DNA from: a virus
DNA length: 20,738 nt
IMG/VR virus record: IMGVR_UViG_3300009151_000500
Coordinates: 1-20,738 of that record
Direction: 5' to 3' (one strand)
Part shown: in pieces, positions 7,008 to 13,502 of the stretch
How the letters are laid out: each line of letters begins with the position of its first letter
How positions within the stretch are numbered: the first letter of the stretch is position 1
Program-made: the position numbers and the translations under genes
Notes under the pieces: generated by a model
Databases searched by the model: none
The model's input: the letters and a program-made list of their open reading frames with translations, nothing else
What the model was told of the DNA's origin: nothing

Positions 7008-7745
7008 ATGGCCTACGCATCAAAGGCTGGTAGAGCAAGGGTAAGTAGCAGAAGCCCACAGGCGTTTGGTGTCTGTGATCGATGCTCAATATGGTACAAC
7101 CACGTTGATTTGCGTTGGCAGTACCAGTGGGCCGGGGCAAAACTGAACAACATTCGCCTTCTTGTGTGCCAAAATTGCTACGACGAACCGCAGCAGCAAA
7201 AACGCGCTATCGTACTGACGGCAGATCCGTTGCCAGTGATCAATGCGCGTGTTGAACCCGTTGTCCGTGATGAAGTTGATTACCGTAGTGTGCTGACATC
7301 ATCCACTGTAAATTCTCAAACGGGTCTTACGGTCAACACATATTCAACACGAGCAACGGAAGACGGCCAAACCCGGTCAACTCAGCCAATTGGACCACCT
7401 ACTGGTCTAGATTCATACGCAATATCGCCTTTGAACAACAAGGTGGCGTATGGAACAACGCTGTCGCTGACATCTATTGTGTCAAATGGCACTACGGTTG
7501 TAACTGTTACATGTAACACTCTGCCAAGCGGGTTCGCGGCTAACAGTCAGGTGTCTATTGCGGGTACTGGCAACAGCAACGCGGATGGTTTTTACAGCGT
7601 AACGTCTGTTGTTGGCTATCAATTTACTTACACAACCAACCAGATTATACCTTCAGCAAATCTTTTGCAGTCCACAACGCGCATTAGAACTGTTATAGTG
7701 GGCTTGCCTTACGAGATGACCCAGATACCGCAAACGGGAATATGA
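7008..7745 (+). CDS. Zinc-ribbon-like virion protein with C-terminal beta module, 245 aa
   Basis: ATG 7008 follows the previous stop by 8 bases. Two CxxC pairs (Cys23/Cys26 in FGVCDRC and Cys54/Cys57 in LLVCQNC) are spaced like a zinc ribbon, with an aromatic stretch IWYNHVDLRWQYQWAG between them. The next part (DEPQQQKRAIVLTADPLPVI, then a polar linker) belongs to a family I recall in podovirus-like phages beside connector genes. From about residue 148 the protein changes character to a Thr/Ser/Val-rich beta module of family II (7449-7690), and then ends with ~20 residues. Zinc binding is inferred from the cysteines. The context (between adaptor 1 and the fibre genes) suggests a tail-hub or fibre-attachment part, but I cannot fix its role. 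Confidence 0.78.
   Translation: MAYASKAGRARVSSRSPQAFGVCDRCSIWYNHVDLRWQYQWAGAKLNNIRLLVCQNCYDEPQQQKRAIVLTADPLPVINARVEPVVRDEVDYRSVLTSSTVNSQTGLTVNTYSTRATEDGQTRSTQPIGPPTGLDSYAISPLNNKVAYGTTLSLTSIVSNGTTVVTVTCNTLPSGFAANSQVSIAGTGNSNADGFYSVTSVVGYQFTYTTNQIIPSANLLQSTTRIRTVIVGLPYEMTQIPQTGI
7449..7690 (+). repeat. Beta module family II, copy in the 245-aa protein
   Basis: The encoded pattern is TTVVTVTCNTLPSGFAAN, then 'QVSIAGTG.SNADGFYSVTSV' and YQFTYTT. It shares 'G..V.I.G....G.Y.VT.V....F.Y' with the modules at 5569-5781 and in the nozzle gene. Confidence 0.55.
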
Positions 7746-7746
7746 T

Positions 7747-9558
7747 ATGACCACTGTTACGATCCCGAACCTTACAGCGGCTATTTCATTGAACGGTACT
7801 GAACAGTTAGAAGCTGTTCAGGCGGGGTCTACCGTTCGCGTTACAACTGCCCAAATTGCCACTTATACGTTGTCTGTTTCTAATAACGTGGTCAACTCAA
7901 TCAGTTTTGGTTCTACCGGGCTTACGCCTGCCACGGGAACAATCGGCAACGTAGTAGTTGCTGGTACATTGAATGTAGCCAATGGCGGCACGGGTGTTAC
8001 AACCAGCACGGGCACTGGATCTGTTGTTCTTAATACGTCACCAACACTTATTACGCCTGCTTTGGGCACACCATCATCAGGGGTAATGACCAACGTCACC
8101 GGGTTACCTTTAACAACAGGCGTAACGGGTGTTTTAGGGTCTTCAAATGGCGGCACAGGATTTTCAACATACGCCACTGGCGACCTTGTTTATGCAAGCG
8201 CAACGAACACGCTCTCAAAGCTTGGTATTGGCTCTAACGGCACTGTCTTGTCGTCTAACGGCACTACACTTAGCTGGGCTGCGGCGGGTACGGGTACTGT
8301 TACAAGCGTTGGTTTAGGATTTTCAACGGGTGCAGCCAATATTTTATCTAATAGCGGGACAGCATCCCCTATTACATCGTCTGGCACCTACACTCTAGCT
8401 GTGACAGGAACATCAGGTGGCATCCCTTACTTTAGCTCTAGCAGTGCTTGGACTTCTTCTGCTGCTTTGGCTGCTAACGCGATAGTCGTAGGTGGTGGCG
8501 CAGGTGTTGCACCATCGACAGTTACAACCAATGCTACCGTCTTAACGGCCATAGGAAGCGCACCAACAGGTACTGGTAGCATCGTGCTGTCTGCTGCGCC
8601 TACGTTTACAACATCCATTACAAGTCCAACCATACTTGGCGGAACAAGCACAAGCCAAACCTTAACGCTTCAATCAACAAGCGGTGTTGGCGCAACTGAT
8701 TCGGTAGTAATCAAGGTTGGCAATAACGGCGGCACAACGGCTCTAACGGCTGCATCAAGCGGTACAGTGACGATTGGCACGTTAAACCTTACAAACGCCC
8801 TTGGGACGGCTTACGGCGGCACCGGGCTCACATCTTTTACTGCGGCCAACAATGCCATCTACAGCACATCCTCGTCGGTTTTAACGGCTGGTACGCTGCC
8901 TGTGGCTGCTGGGGGCACTAACCTTACGTCCTACACCACTGGCGACATTCTCTATGCGTCAGGAAGCACAACCATTGCCAAACTTACAGCGGTGGCCTCT
9001 GGGCAGGTTTTAGCATCGGCAGGAACTGGAACAGCTCCCGCATATACATCGACGCCCTCGGTCACCTCTGTGACGTCTGCATCGCTCTATGGTGGCACTG
9101 CTGCGGCATCAACGCTGACTTTGCAATCAACCACTGCATCTAGCGGTACGTTTACAGATAGCATTGTACTCAAAGTTAACAATGCAGGATCTGTGACCGC
9201 TATGACGGCTGCCGCATCTGGCATTGTGTATTTTGGAACAACTACCACACCGACAACGGGTGCTATTGCACTGCCAACGGGCACTACTGGACAACAGCCC
9301 GGTACTGCATTGACAGGCATGCTGCGGTTCAATACCACCAAAACGTCATTTGAAGGCTATAACGGTACTTCATGGGCTTCTGTTGGTGGCGGCGCAACAG
9401 GCGGTGGAACAGATCAAATTTTCTACCTGAATGGGCAGACAGTCACCACAGATTATAGTATACCTAGTACCCAGAACGCTGGTACGTTTGGCCCTGTTAC
9501 AGTTAATGGCGGCGTGACCGTCACCGTTCCGTCTGGTTCAACTTGGAGCATTGTCTAA
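7747..9558 (+). CDS. Tail fibre protein with GGTG repeats, 603 aa
   Basis: ATG 7747 is one base after the preceding TGA. The N-terminus (LNGTEQLEAVQAGSTVRVTT) resembles the virion-attachment start of many phage fibres. The shaft is built of repeats with NGGTGVTT, SNGGTGFST, YGGTGLTSF and AGGTNLTSY, and 'GD.[LV]YAS' units, typical of extended trimeric beta fibres. A 47-49 residue unit with TLTLQST is duplicated (8638-8778 and 9091-9237). A GMLRFNTTK..FEGYNGTSWASV segment precedes the C-terminal 55 residues. This final module is nearly shared with the 269-aa protein at 16985. No enzymatic domain is visible, so it binds or supports receptor-binding proteins rather than degrading a polysaccharide, as far as sequence shows. 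Confidence 0.85.
   Translation: MTTVTIPNLTAAISLNGTEQLEAVQAGSTVRVTTAQIATYTLSVSNNVVNSISFGSTGLTPATGTIGNVVVAGTLNVANGGTGVTTSTGTGSVVLNTSPTLITPALGTPSSGVMTNVTGLPLTTGVTGVLGSSNGGTGFSTYATGDLVYASATNTLSKLGIGSNGTVLSSNGTTLSWAAAGTGTVTSVGLGFSTGAANILSNSGTASPITSSGTYTLAVTGTSGGIPYFSSSSAWTSSAALAANAIVVGGGAGVAPSTVTTNATVLTAIGSAPTGTGSIVLSAAPTFTTSITSPTILGGTSTSQTLTLQSTSGVGATDSVVIKVGNNGGTTALTAASSGTVTIGTLNLTNALGTAYGGTGLTSFTAANNAIYSTSSSVLTAGTLPVAAGGTNLTSYTTGDILYASGSTTIAKLTAVASGQVLASAGTGTAPAYTSTPSVTSVTSASLYGGTAAASTLTLQSTTASSGTFTDSIVLKVNNAGSVTAMTAAASGIVYFGTTTTPTTGAIALPTGTTGQQPGTALTGMLRFNTTKTSFEGYNGTSWASVGGGATGGGTDQIFYLNGQTVTTDYSIPSTQNAGTFGPVTVNGGVTVTVPSGSTWSIV
8638..8778 (+). repeat. Fibre shaft duplication, copy 1 (47 codons)
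   Basis: The encoded unit runs from GGTSTSQTLTLQST through DSVVIKV and LTAASSGTVTIG. It pairs with the 49-codon copy at 9091-9237. Confidence 0.75.
9091..9237 (+). repeat. Fibre shaft duplication, copy 2 (49 codons)
   Basis: The encoded unit runs from GGTAAASTLTLQST through DSIVLKV and MTAAASGIVYFG. It matches 8638-8778 with a short length difference in the middle. Confidence 0.75.
9391..9555 (+). repeat. Shared C-terminal fibre module, copy 1 (55 codons)
   Basis: The module starts GATGGGTDQIF and ends VTVPSGSTWSIV followed by the stop. It aligns without gaps to 17627-17791; I count 40 of 55 identical residues. Confidence 0.9.
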
Positions 9559-9559
9559 T

Positions 9560-10153
9560 ATGCCTATCAAACTCAACGGTTCCACATCAGGCTATAGCCA
9601 GCTTCAGGCGGCGGCAGTTGCGGCAAGCAATACGCTTACCCTTCCAGCCAGCAATGGCGCACTTGTGGCACAAAGCACGACCACTGCACCTACCAATGGT
9701 CAGATTCCTATTGGCAACGGCACGGATTACACTGCCGCAACTCTTACGGGCGGTTCGGGAATTACCATAACAAACGGGGCTGGGTCTATTAGTATTGCGC
9801 TGCCAGCACCCGGGGCTAACCAAAACTATTTAGTCAGCAACGGAACAAATTGGGTTTCAGCCGCTTTTGGTGCTTCTTCTCTTGCGGCAAATGGATATCA
9901 ACAGCTTCCAAATGGCCTTATCATCCAGTGGGGAACTTCCGCAGTTGCCGCTACTGCGGGTAGTTCCGCGACAACAACATTCCCAATTGCGTTCCCAACT
10001 GCTTGCCAAAGTGTTGTTCTTACTCCAACCCAAGCATCAGTTGTTACCCAGTATTCTCCGGGGGTCACTGCAAAAACAACAACAAACTTTACATACGGCA
10101 GTGCGGGTTCTGGTTTTGCCAGTGGGTGTCTTTACGTTGCAATCGGATATTAA
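9560..10153 (+). CDS. Tail fibre / receptor-binding protein with gp53-like C-terminus, 197 aa
   Basis: I choose ATG 9560, one base after the preceding stop; the in-frame TTG at 9551 overlaps the previous gene with no support. GGAG at 9544-9547 is the only nearby ribosome-site candidate, with a long 12-base spacing, so coupling to the upstream fibre is likely. The N-terminus (MPIKLNGSTSGYSQLQA, SNTLTLPASNG) and the GQIPIGNGTDYTAATLTGG stretch are common fibre sequences. The C-terminal ~90 residues start ANGYQQLPNGLIIQWG and continue with FPIAFPTACQSVV, which matches what I recall of gp53-like C-terminal fibre domains. These sit at the tip and probably contact the host. The preceding fibre may provide the shaft on which this one assembles. 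Confidence 0.82.
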   Translation: MPIKLNGSTSGYSQLQAAAVAASNTLTLPASNGALVAQSTTTAPTNGQIPIGNGTDYTAATLTGGSGITITNGAGSISIALPAPGANQNYLVSNGTNWVSAAFGASSLAANGYQQLPNGLIIQWGTSAVAATAGSSATTTFPIAFPTACQSVVLTPTQASVVTQYSPGVTAKTTTNFTYGSAGSGFASGCLYVAIGY

Positions 10154-10164
10154 GGATAAAGACA

Positions 10165-10494
10165 ATGATGCTTTACGCAAAATCGACTGGTGGGTTTTAT
10201 ACTGAAGAAATTCACGGGGCAAATGTCCCTCGTGATGCAGTTGTAATTTCTGCGGAGTTACATGCTTCATTGATGAATGGTCAAACTCAAGGAAAAACCA
10301 TTGTTGGTGACGATAATGGTTTTCCAATTTTGGTTGATGACCTTGCCGCAGTAAAGACTTTTGCTCAAGAACGTGCTGAAGAATACCCTGATTTTCGTGA
10401 TTACCTTGATGGTGTTGTGAAGGGAGATCAGGCTCAGATCGATGCTTATATTGCGGCTTGCTTGGCGGTAAAAGCCAAATACCCAAAGGTTTGA
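10165..10494 (+). CDS. Tail fibre assembly chaperone, 109 aa
   Basis: The start is ATG 10165 (ATGATG), with AAGGA at 10152-10156 eight bases upstream; the open frame continues further 5' but there overlaps the fibre gene without support. The N-terminal part (MMLYAKSTGGFYTEEIHG, then PRDAVVIS, LMNGQTQGKTIV, DDNGFPIL) is the classic layout of phage tail fibre assembly proteins. The C-terminal half (FRDYLDGVVKGDQAQIDAYI, CLAVKAKYPKV) is helical. Such chaperones help fibre C-termini fold and trimerise, and usually lie directly next to the fibre gene they serve. Here it follows the 197-aa protein by 11 bases and precedes another fibre gene by 4 bases, so either could be the client. It is acidic, soluble, and has no membrane segment. 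Confidence 0.82.
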   Translation: MMLYAKSTGGFYTEEIHGANVPRDAVVISAELHASLMNGQTQGKTIVGDDNGFPILVDDLAAVKTFAQERAEEYPDFRDYLDGVVKGDQAQIDAYIAACLAVKAKYPKV

Positions 10495-10498
10495 CACC

Positions 10499-11365
10499 AT
10501 GACAGTTACAATCAATGGAACGACAGGTGTAGCAGTCCCCCTTGGTTCGGCTGGTGCGCCGGGTGTGTCCAACACCACCAGTGCAACCACAGGCATCTAC
10601 AACCCGACCAGCACAACCCTTGGTCTTTCCACCAACGGGACACAGGCTGTCTATGTTGATGCCTCGCAGAATGTTGGCATTGGAACCAGTTCAACAGGTG
10701 CTGGGTATCGCATATCTGTCGTTGGTTCTGCGGCGTCATCTGTGCCGCTTTATCTACATTCTGATGCGACAAATGGATATGTGTATTCGTCAAACCCTTT
10801 GGTTATGGGTTCAACTGGCGCGTATTCTTGTAGCCTTGTAACCAATAATACAATTCAGATGACTATCGCCTCATCTGGTATCATTACAGGCACTGCTGGC
10901 AACTTGATGCTGGTGTCAGGAACCGCACAGGCATCTACCAGCGGAACCAGCATTGATTTTACGTCAATCCCATCTTGGGTGAAACGCGTTACAATTAATT
11001 TTTCCGGTGTTTCTACTAACGGGTCATCTCTTGTTCAGGTGCAAATTGGTTCTGGTTCTATTGTTACAACGGGCTATTCTAGCGGAGCTTCATCTGGTGC
11101 TACCGCAAATACGTCAACTACTGGGTTTCTTGCGACATCTAATATGGCCGCCGCCAACTCAATCACAGGAGCAATGGTGGTTAATTTGCTAACAGGCAAT
11201 TCTTGGGTTTGTTTTGGGGTCAGTTATTACACTGGTGTGGGGGCAGCACTAACTTTATTTAGTGGGTCAATATCACTCTCTGGAACCTTAGATCGGGTCC
11301 GTATCACCACTGTCAACGGCACAGACACCTTTGACGCTGGCACGATCAACATTATGTACGAATAA
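10499..11365 (+). CDS. Tail fibre-like protein, 288 aa
   Basis: ATG 10499 has AAAGG at 10485-10489 nine bases upstream. The N-terminal ~60 residues are a compact beta start (VTINGTTGVAVPLG, then TTGIYNPTSTTLGLSTNGTQ). NVGIGTSSTGAGYRISVVG marks the fibre motif 'VGIGT....YRL.V' that often precedes shaft or tip domains. The C-terminal domain begins around residue 145 (GTSIDFTSIPSWVKRVTINF) and ends FDAGTINIMYE; the 'DFTSIPSWVKR..I.FSGVSTNG' pattern is one I recognise from the ends of many phage fibre proteins. No Cys cluster, membrane segment or catalytic motif stands out. Probably an accessory or alternative receptor-binding fibre. It follows the chaperone closely and belongs to the same transcription unit. 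Confidence 0.82.
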   Translation: MTVTINGTTGVAVPLGSAGAPGVSNTTSATTGIYNPTSTTLGLSTNGTQAVYVDASQNVGIGTSSTGAGYRISVVGSAASSVPLYLHSDATNGYVYSSNPLVMGSTGAYSCSLVTNNTIQMTIASSGIITGTAGNLMLVSGTAQASTSGTSIDFTSIPSWVKRVTINFSGVSTNGSSLVQVQIGSGSIVTTGYSSGASSGATANTSTTGFLATSNMAAANSITGAMVVNLLTGNSWVCFGVSYYTGVGAALTLFSGSISLSGTLDRVRITTVNGTDTFDAGTINIMYE

Positions 11366-11376
11366 GAGGATTTACC

Positions 11377-12456
11377 ATGTCAGGCACATTACAAGCTACA
11401 GTCCTTAAAGACGGTGCGTCCTCTACCAACAACATCACGCTTGATGCCAGCGGCAATGCGACGATTGGCAACAATCTGACGGTGACGGGTACGCTTGCTG
11501 GAAACCCAACCACCACTGGCACGGTTGTCATGGGGTCATCATTTCTCCGCAACCGCATCATCAATGGTGCGATGCAGATTAGTCAGCGGGGAACAAGTTT
11601 TTCAACACCAGCAAGCGGCGCATATACGATTGACCGCTGGTTCATTGGATGGATTGGTGCGGCTCCAGCAACGGTCGCTCAAGTTTCCAATTCTGCTGGT
11701 TACAGGAACGCTTTTCAGGCAACTGGTGCTGCAAGCAACACAGTTCTTTCAATAAATCAAAGAATTGAATCGTATAATTGCTCAGATTTGTCTGGTGCAA
11801 CCGTAACATTTCAAGCAAATATTACGGTTTCTACCCCGCAAACTGTTTCTTGGTCTCTTTCATACCCAACGGCACAAGACAATTATACGTCATCAACAAC
11901 CATTTCAACTGGCACTTGGTCTGCTACAGCAACTGCTACAACATTTACGGCAACAATTACAAGTCTCCCAGCGGGGGCGGTAAATGGGTTACAGCTTGCG
12001 TTTTACCCGAATAATGGGGGTGCTTTTACATCTGGCACAATCACCATCACAGGCGTACAGCTTGAAGTCGGCTCTGTTGCCACGCCATTTGAACGGCGGC
12101 TGTATGGGCAGGAGTTGATGCTGTGCCAAAGGTATTTGCCAGCGTTTTCAGGGAACAATGTGTGGTTTCCTTGGGCCATAGCTACATCGACCACTACGGG
12201 ATACTTTACGGTAATTTATCCTGTTCAAACAAGAACTGCTCCAACTGGGTTAGTATACTCCAGCCTTTCTCATTTTAATGCCACAGATATTGTTGGATTA
12301 AACTCAGTCACAACTGCTATTACGTTTAACACATCATCTAACATGTCAGGTATTCATCAATGGTCAGTCGCTAGTGGTGCAACAACTGGAAGAACATCTA
12401 CCATTTACTCTGTAAATGCTTCTGCGTTAATTTATTTCACAGGATGCGAACTATGA
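11377..12456 (+). CDS. Tail fibre-like protein with NRIINGAMQ domain, 359 aa
   Basis: AGAGGA (11365-11370) lies 6 bases before ATG 11377, one of the best ribosome sites in the region. The N-terminal ~50 residues are a fibre-type repeat (LDASGNATIGNNLTVTGTLAG). Then comes FLRNRIINGAMQISQRG and YTIDRWFIGW, the start of a jelly-roll-like domain common in phage fibres and often suspected of carbohydrate binding. That domain ends at GVQLEVGSVATPFERR, followed by YGQELMLCQRYLPAF, a linker seen in the same family. The C-terminal ~110 residues form a separate beta tip ending YFTGCEL. Base composition in its middle is low (21 of 60 G+C at 11761-11820). It overlaps the next gene by ATGA. Confidence 0.83.
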   Translation: MSGTLQATVLKDGASSTNNITLDASGNATIGNNLTVTGTLAGNPTTTGTVVMGSSFLRNRIINGAMQISQRGTSFSTPASGAYTIDRWFIGWIGAAPATVAQVSNSAGYRNAFQATGAASNTVLSINQRIESYNCSDLSGATVTFQANITVSTPQTVSWSLSYPTAQDNYTSSTTISTGTWSATATATTFTATITSLPAGAVNGLQLAFYPNNGGAFTSGTITITGVQLEVGSVATPFERRLYGQELMLCQRYLPAFSGNNVWFPWAIATSTTTGYFTVIYPVQTRTAPTGLVYSSLSHFNATDIVGLNSVTTAITFNTSSNMSGIHQWSVASGATTGRTSTIYSVNASALIYFTGCEL

Positions 12457-12608
12457 TCAACCTGTCCTTGACCGTTGAACAAGTGAACCTGATCCTCGCC
12501 GCGCTGGGCCAACGGCCTTATGTGGATGTGGCTGACCTGATCCACCGCATCAAACTGGATGCCGAAGCCCAACTGGCCCCAAAGCCCCCTGAGCCAGACG
12601 AGGACTGA
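12453..12608 (+). CDS. Small GC-rich gene of unknown function, 51 aa
   Basis: ATG 12453 overlaps the preceding stop (ATGA), and AGGA at 12441-12444 is 8 bases upstream. The frame gives 51 residues to TGA 12606-12608, one base before the next ATG. It reads MINLSLTVEQVNLILAALGQ, then VDVADLIHRIKLDAEAQLA and an acidic Pro-rich tail ending PPEPDED. Two short amphipathic helices are likely. I recall small proteins starting 'MI.L.L.VE.VN..LAALG' next to fibre genes in other phages, function unknown; they could be assembly helpers. Its codons are unusual for the window: 74 of 120 bases at 12481-12600 are G or C (about 62%), with many CTG and GCC, against 35-45% just upstream. That suggests a recent arrival. 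Confidence 0.78.
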   Translation: MINLSLTVEQVNLILAALGQRPYVDVADLIHRIKLDAEAQLAPKPPEPDED

Positions 12609-12609
12609 T

Positions 12610-12789
12610 ATGGACAGTGATCATAACACCAATCTCGTCATTGATTCGGCTCTAGCAGGTAGTGTTATGACAATGCCAATGTGGGCTGTCGGCCTTAATG
12701 AGTGGGTGCTTTTGTTTCTGCACATAGGCGGTGCCATTTTGGTTGGTTACCGCCTTTGGGTTATGGTCAGAGAGATTAAGAACAAGTAA
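12610..12789 (+). CDS. Small membrane protein, holin-like candidate, 59 aa
   Basis: ATG 12610 is one base after the previous stop, with CGAGGA at 12599-12604 as the ribosome site. The polar N-terminus (MDSDHNTNLVIDSALAGS) leads to MPMWAVGLNEW and a hydrophobic helix at residues ~31-52 (WVLLFLHIGGAILVGYRLW), followed by a short basic tail MVREIKNK. One clear membrane helix, perhaps a weaker second near residues 14-28, and a charged C-terminal tail fit small phage holins. Similar tiny membrane proteins occur beside tail genes in podovirus-like phages. It is however 7 kb from the endolysin, and a stronger holin candidate sits at 18274, so a pinholin, antiholin or non-lysis membrane role is possible. 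It overlaps the next gene by one base (TAATG). Confidence 0.75.
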   Translation: MDSDHNTNLVIDSALAGSVMTMPMWAVGLNEWVLLFLHIGGAILVGYRLWVMVREIKNK

Positions 12790-13499
12790 TGACTACGGGC
12801 TTAACATACAGCACCTATGTTACCCAGATCGCCACGATGGCGGTGATCAATAGCTATAACCTAAGCGACCCTACTGATCCATTTACGATCATCGTTCCCG
12901 AGATGATCAACTACGCTGAATTGCGTATGCAGCGTGATATTGACTTCCTCAACACGGTCAACACGCAGACATTTACAGGAACCGCTGGGACAAATACCGT
13001 ATCTCTTGGATCTTCATACCCATTTGTCACCGTGCAGAACATTGCGGTTGCAGATCCAACCTCTGGCTACACCTACCAGTTGATGCCAACCACCAAAGAA
13101 TGGATGTGGAACGTATACCCGATCGGCTCTAGCCAATCTTTGCCGCAGTATTTTGCGCCATTTGATGACAATCTGTATCTGCTTGGGCCTATCCCCGATC
13201 AGGCATATACCTACTCAATTACGGGCACATCGCGCTTTACACCGCTGTCGTCCACAAACCCCACGACATTCATTAGCCAGTATCTGCCGGATGTGTTTAT
13301 CATGGCTAGCATGATCTACATCAGTGCCTATCAGCGCAATTTTGGTAAGGCCGTCGATGATCCAGCAATGGCTGTCACCTATGAATCGCAGTATCAGGGT
13401 CTTCTGAAGGGTGCAATCACGGAAGAGTTCCGCAAGAAGTTCGAAGCTTCTGCTTGGTCTTCTATGTCTCCGCCCGTTGTCGCGTCAACTACGAGGTAA
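12789..13499 (+). CDS. Head-tail adaptor-like protein (adaptor 2), 236 aa
   Basis: ATG 12789 shares its A with the stop of the small membrane gene. The N-terminal helices (LTYSTYVTQIATMAVINSYN, then FTIIVPEMINYAELRMQRDI) are followed by a beta part (TQTFTGTAGTNTVSLGSSYP, then LYLLGPIPDQAYTYSITGTS). The C-terminal helices read YLPDVFIMASMIYISAYQRN and VTYESQYQGLLKGAI. This is the same architecture as adaptor 1 at 6313, with corresponding 'TQT.T...GT..', '.L...P.P' and C-terminal 'LP......A...' positions, though sequence identity is low. It matches what I recall of the SU10-type 'phage adaptor' family, which ring the portal and carry the nozzle. Being immediately upstream of the nozzle gene supports that role. 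Confidence 0.75.
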   Translation: MTTGLTYSTYVTQIATMAVINSYNLSDPTDPFTIIVPEMINYAELRMQRDIDFLNTVNTQTFTGTAGTNTVSLGSSYPFVTVQNIAVADPTSGYTYQLMPTTKEWMWNVYPIGSSQSLPQYFAPFDDNLYLLGPIPDQAYTYSITGTSRFTPLSSTNPTTFISQYLPDVFIMASMIYISAYQRNFGKAVDDPAMAVTYESQYQGLLKGAITEEFRKKFEASAWSSMSPPVVASTTR

Positions 13500-13502
13500 A
13501 CA

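Noticed and set aside
7863-8651. Three open minus-strand frames opposite the main fibre gene
   Set aside because: They are Pro/Val/Thr-rich mirror images of the repetitive fibre codons, lie wholly inside a convincing gene, and show no family pattern.
10003-10164. A longer N-terminus for the fibre assembly chaperone
   Set aside because: The extra part overlaps the end of the 197-aa fibre in another frame, and a good ribosome site plus the typical chaperone start occur at 10165.
10491-10519. TTGACA resembling a sigma-70 -35 box
   Set aside because: At the correct 17-base distance there is AATGGA, which is not a -10 box, and the TTGACA spans the stop of the chaperone gene in a packed operon.
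7747-12456. A diversity-generating retroelement or invertible segment in the fibre cassette
   Set aside because: I found no reverse transcriptase, recombinase, inverted repeat pair or adenine-variable repeat pair in the window.
12559-12609. An upstream start for the 59-aa membrane protein
   Set aside because: It would overlap the 51-aa gene and add polar residues; ATG 12610 with CGAGGA upstream and a one-base gap is better.
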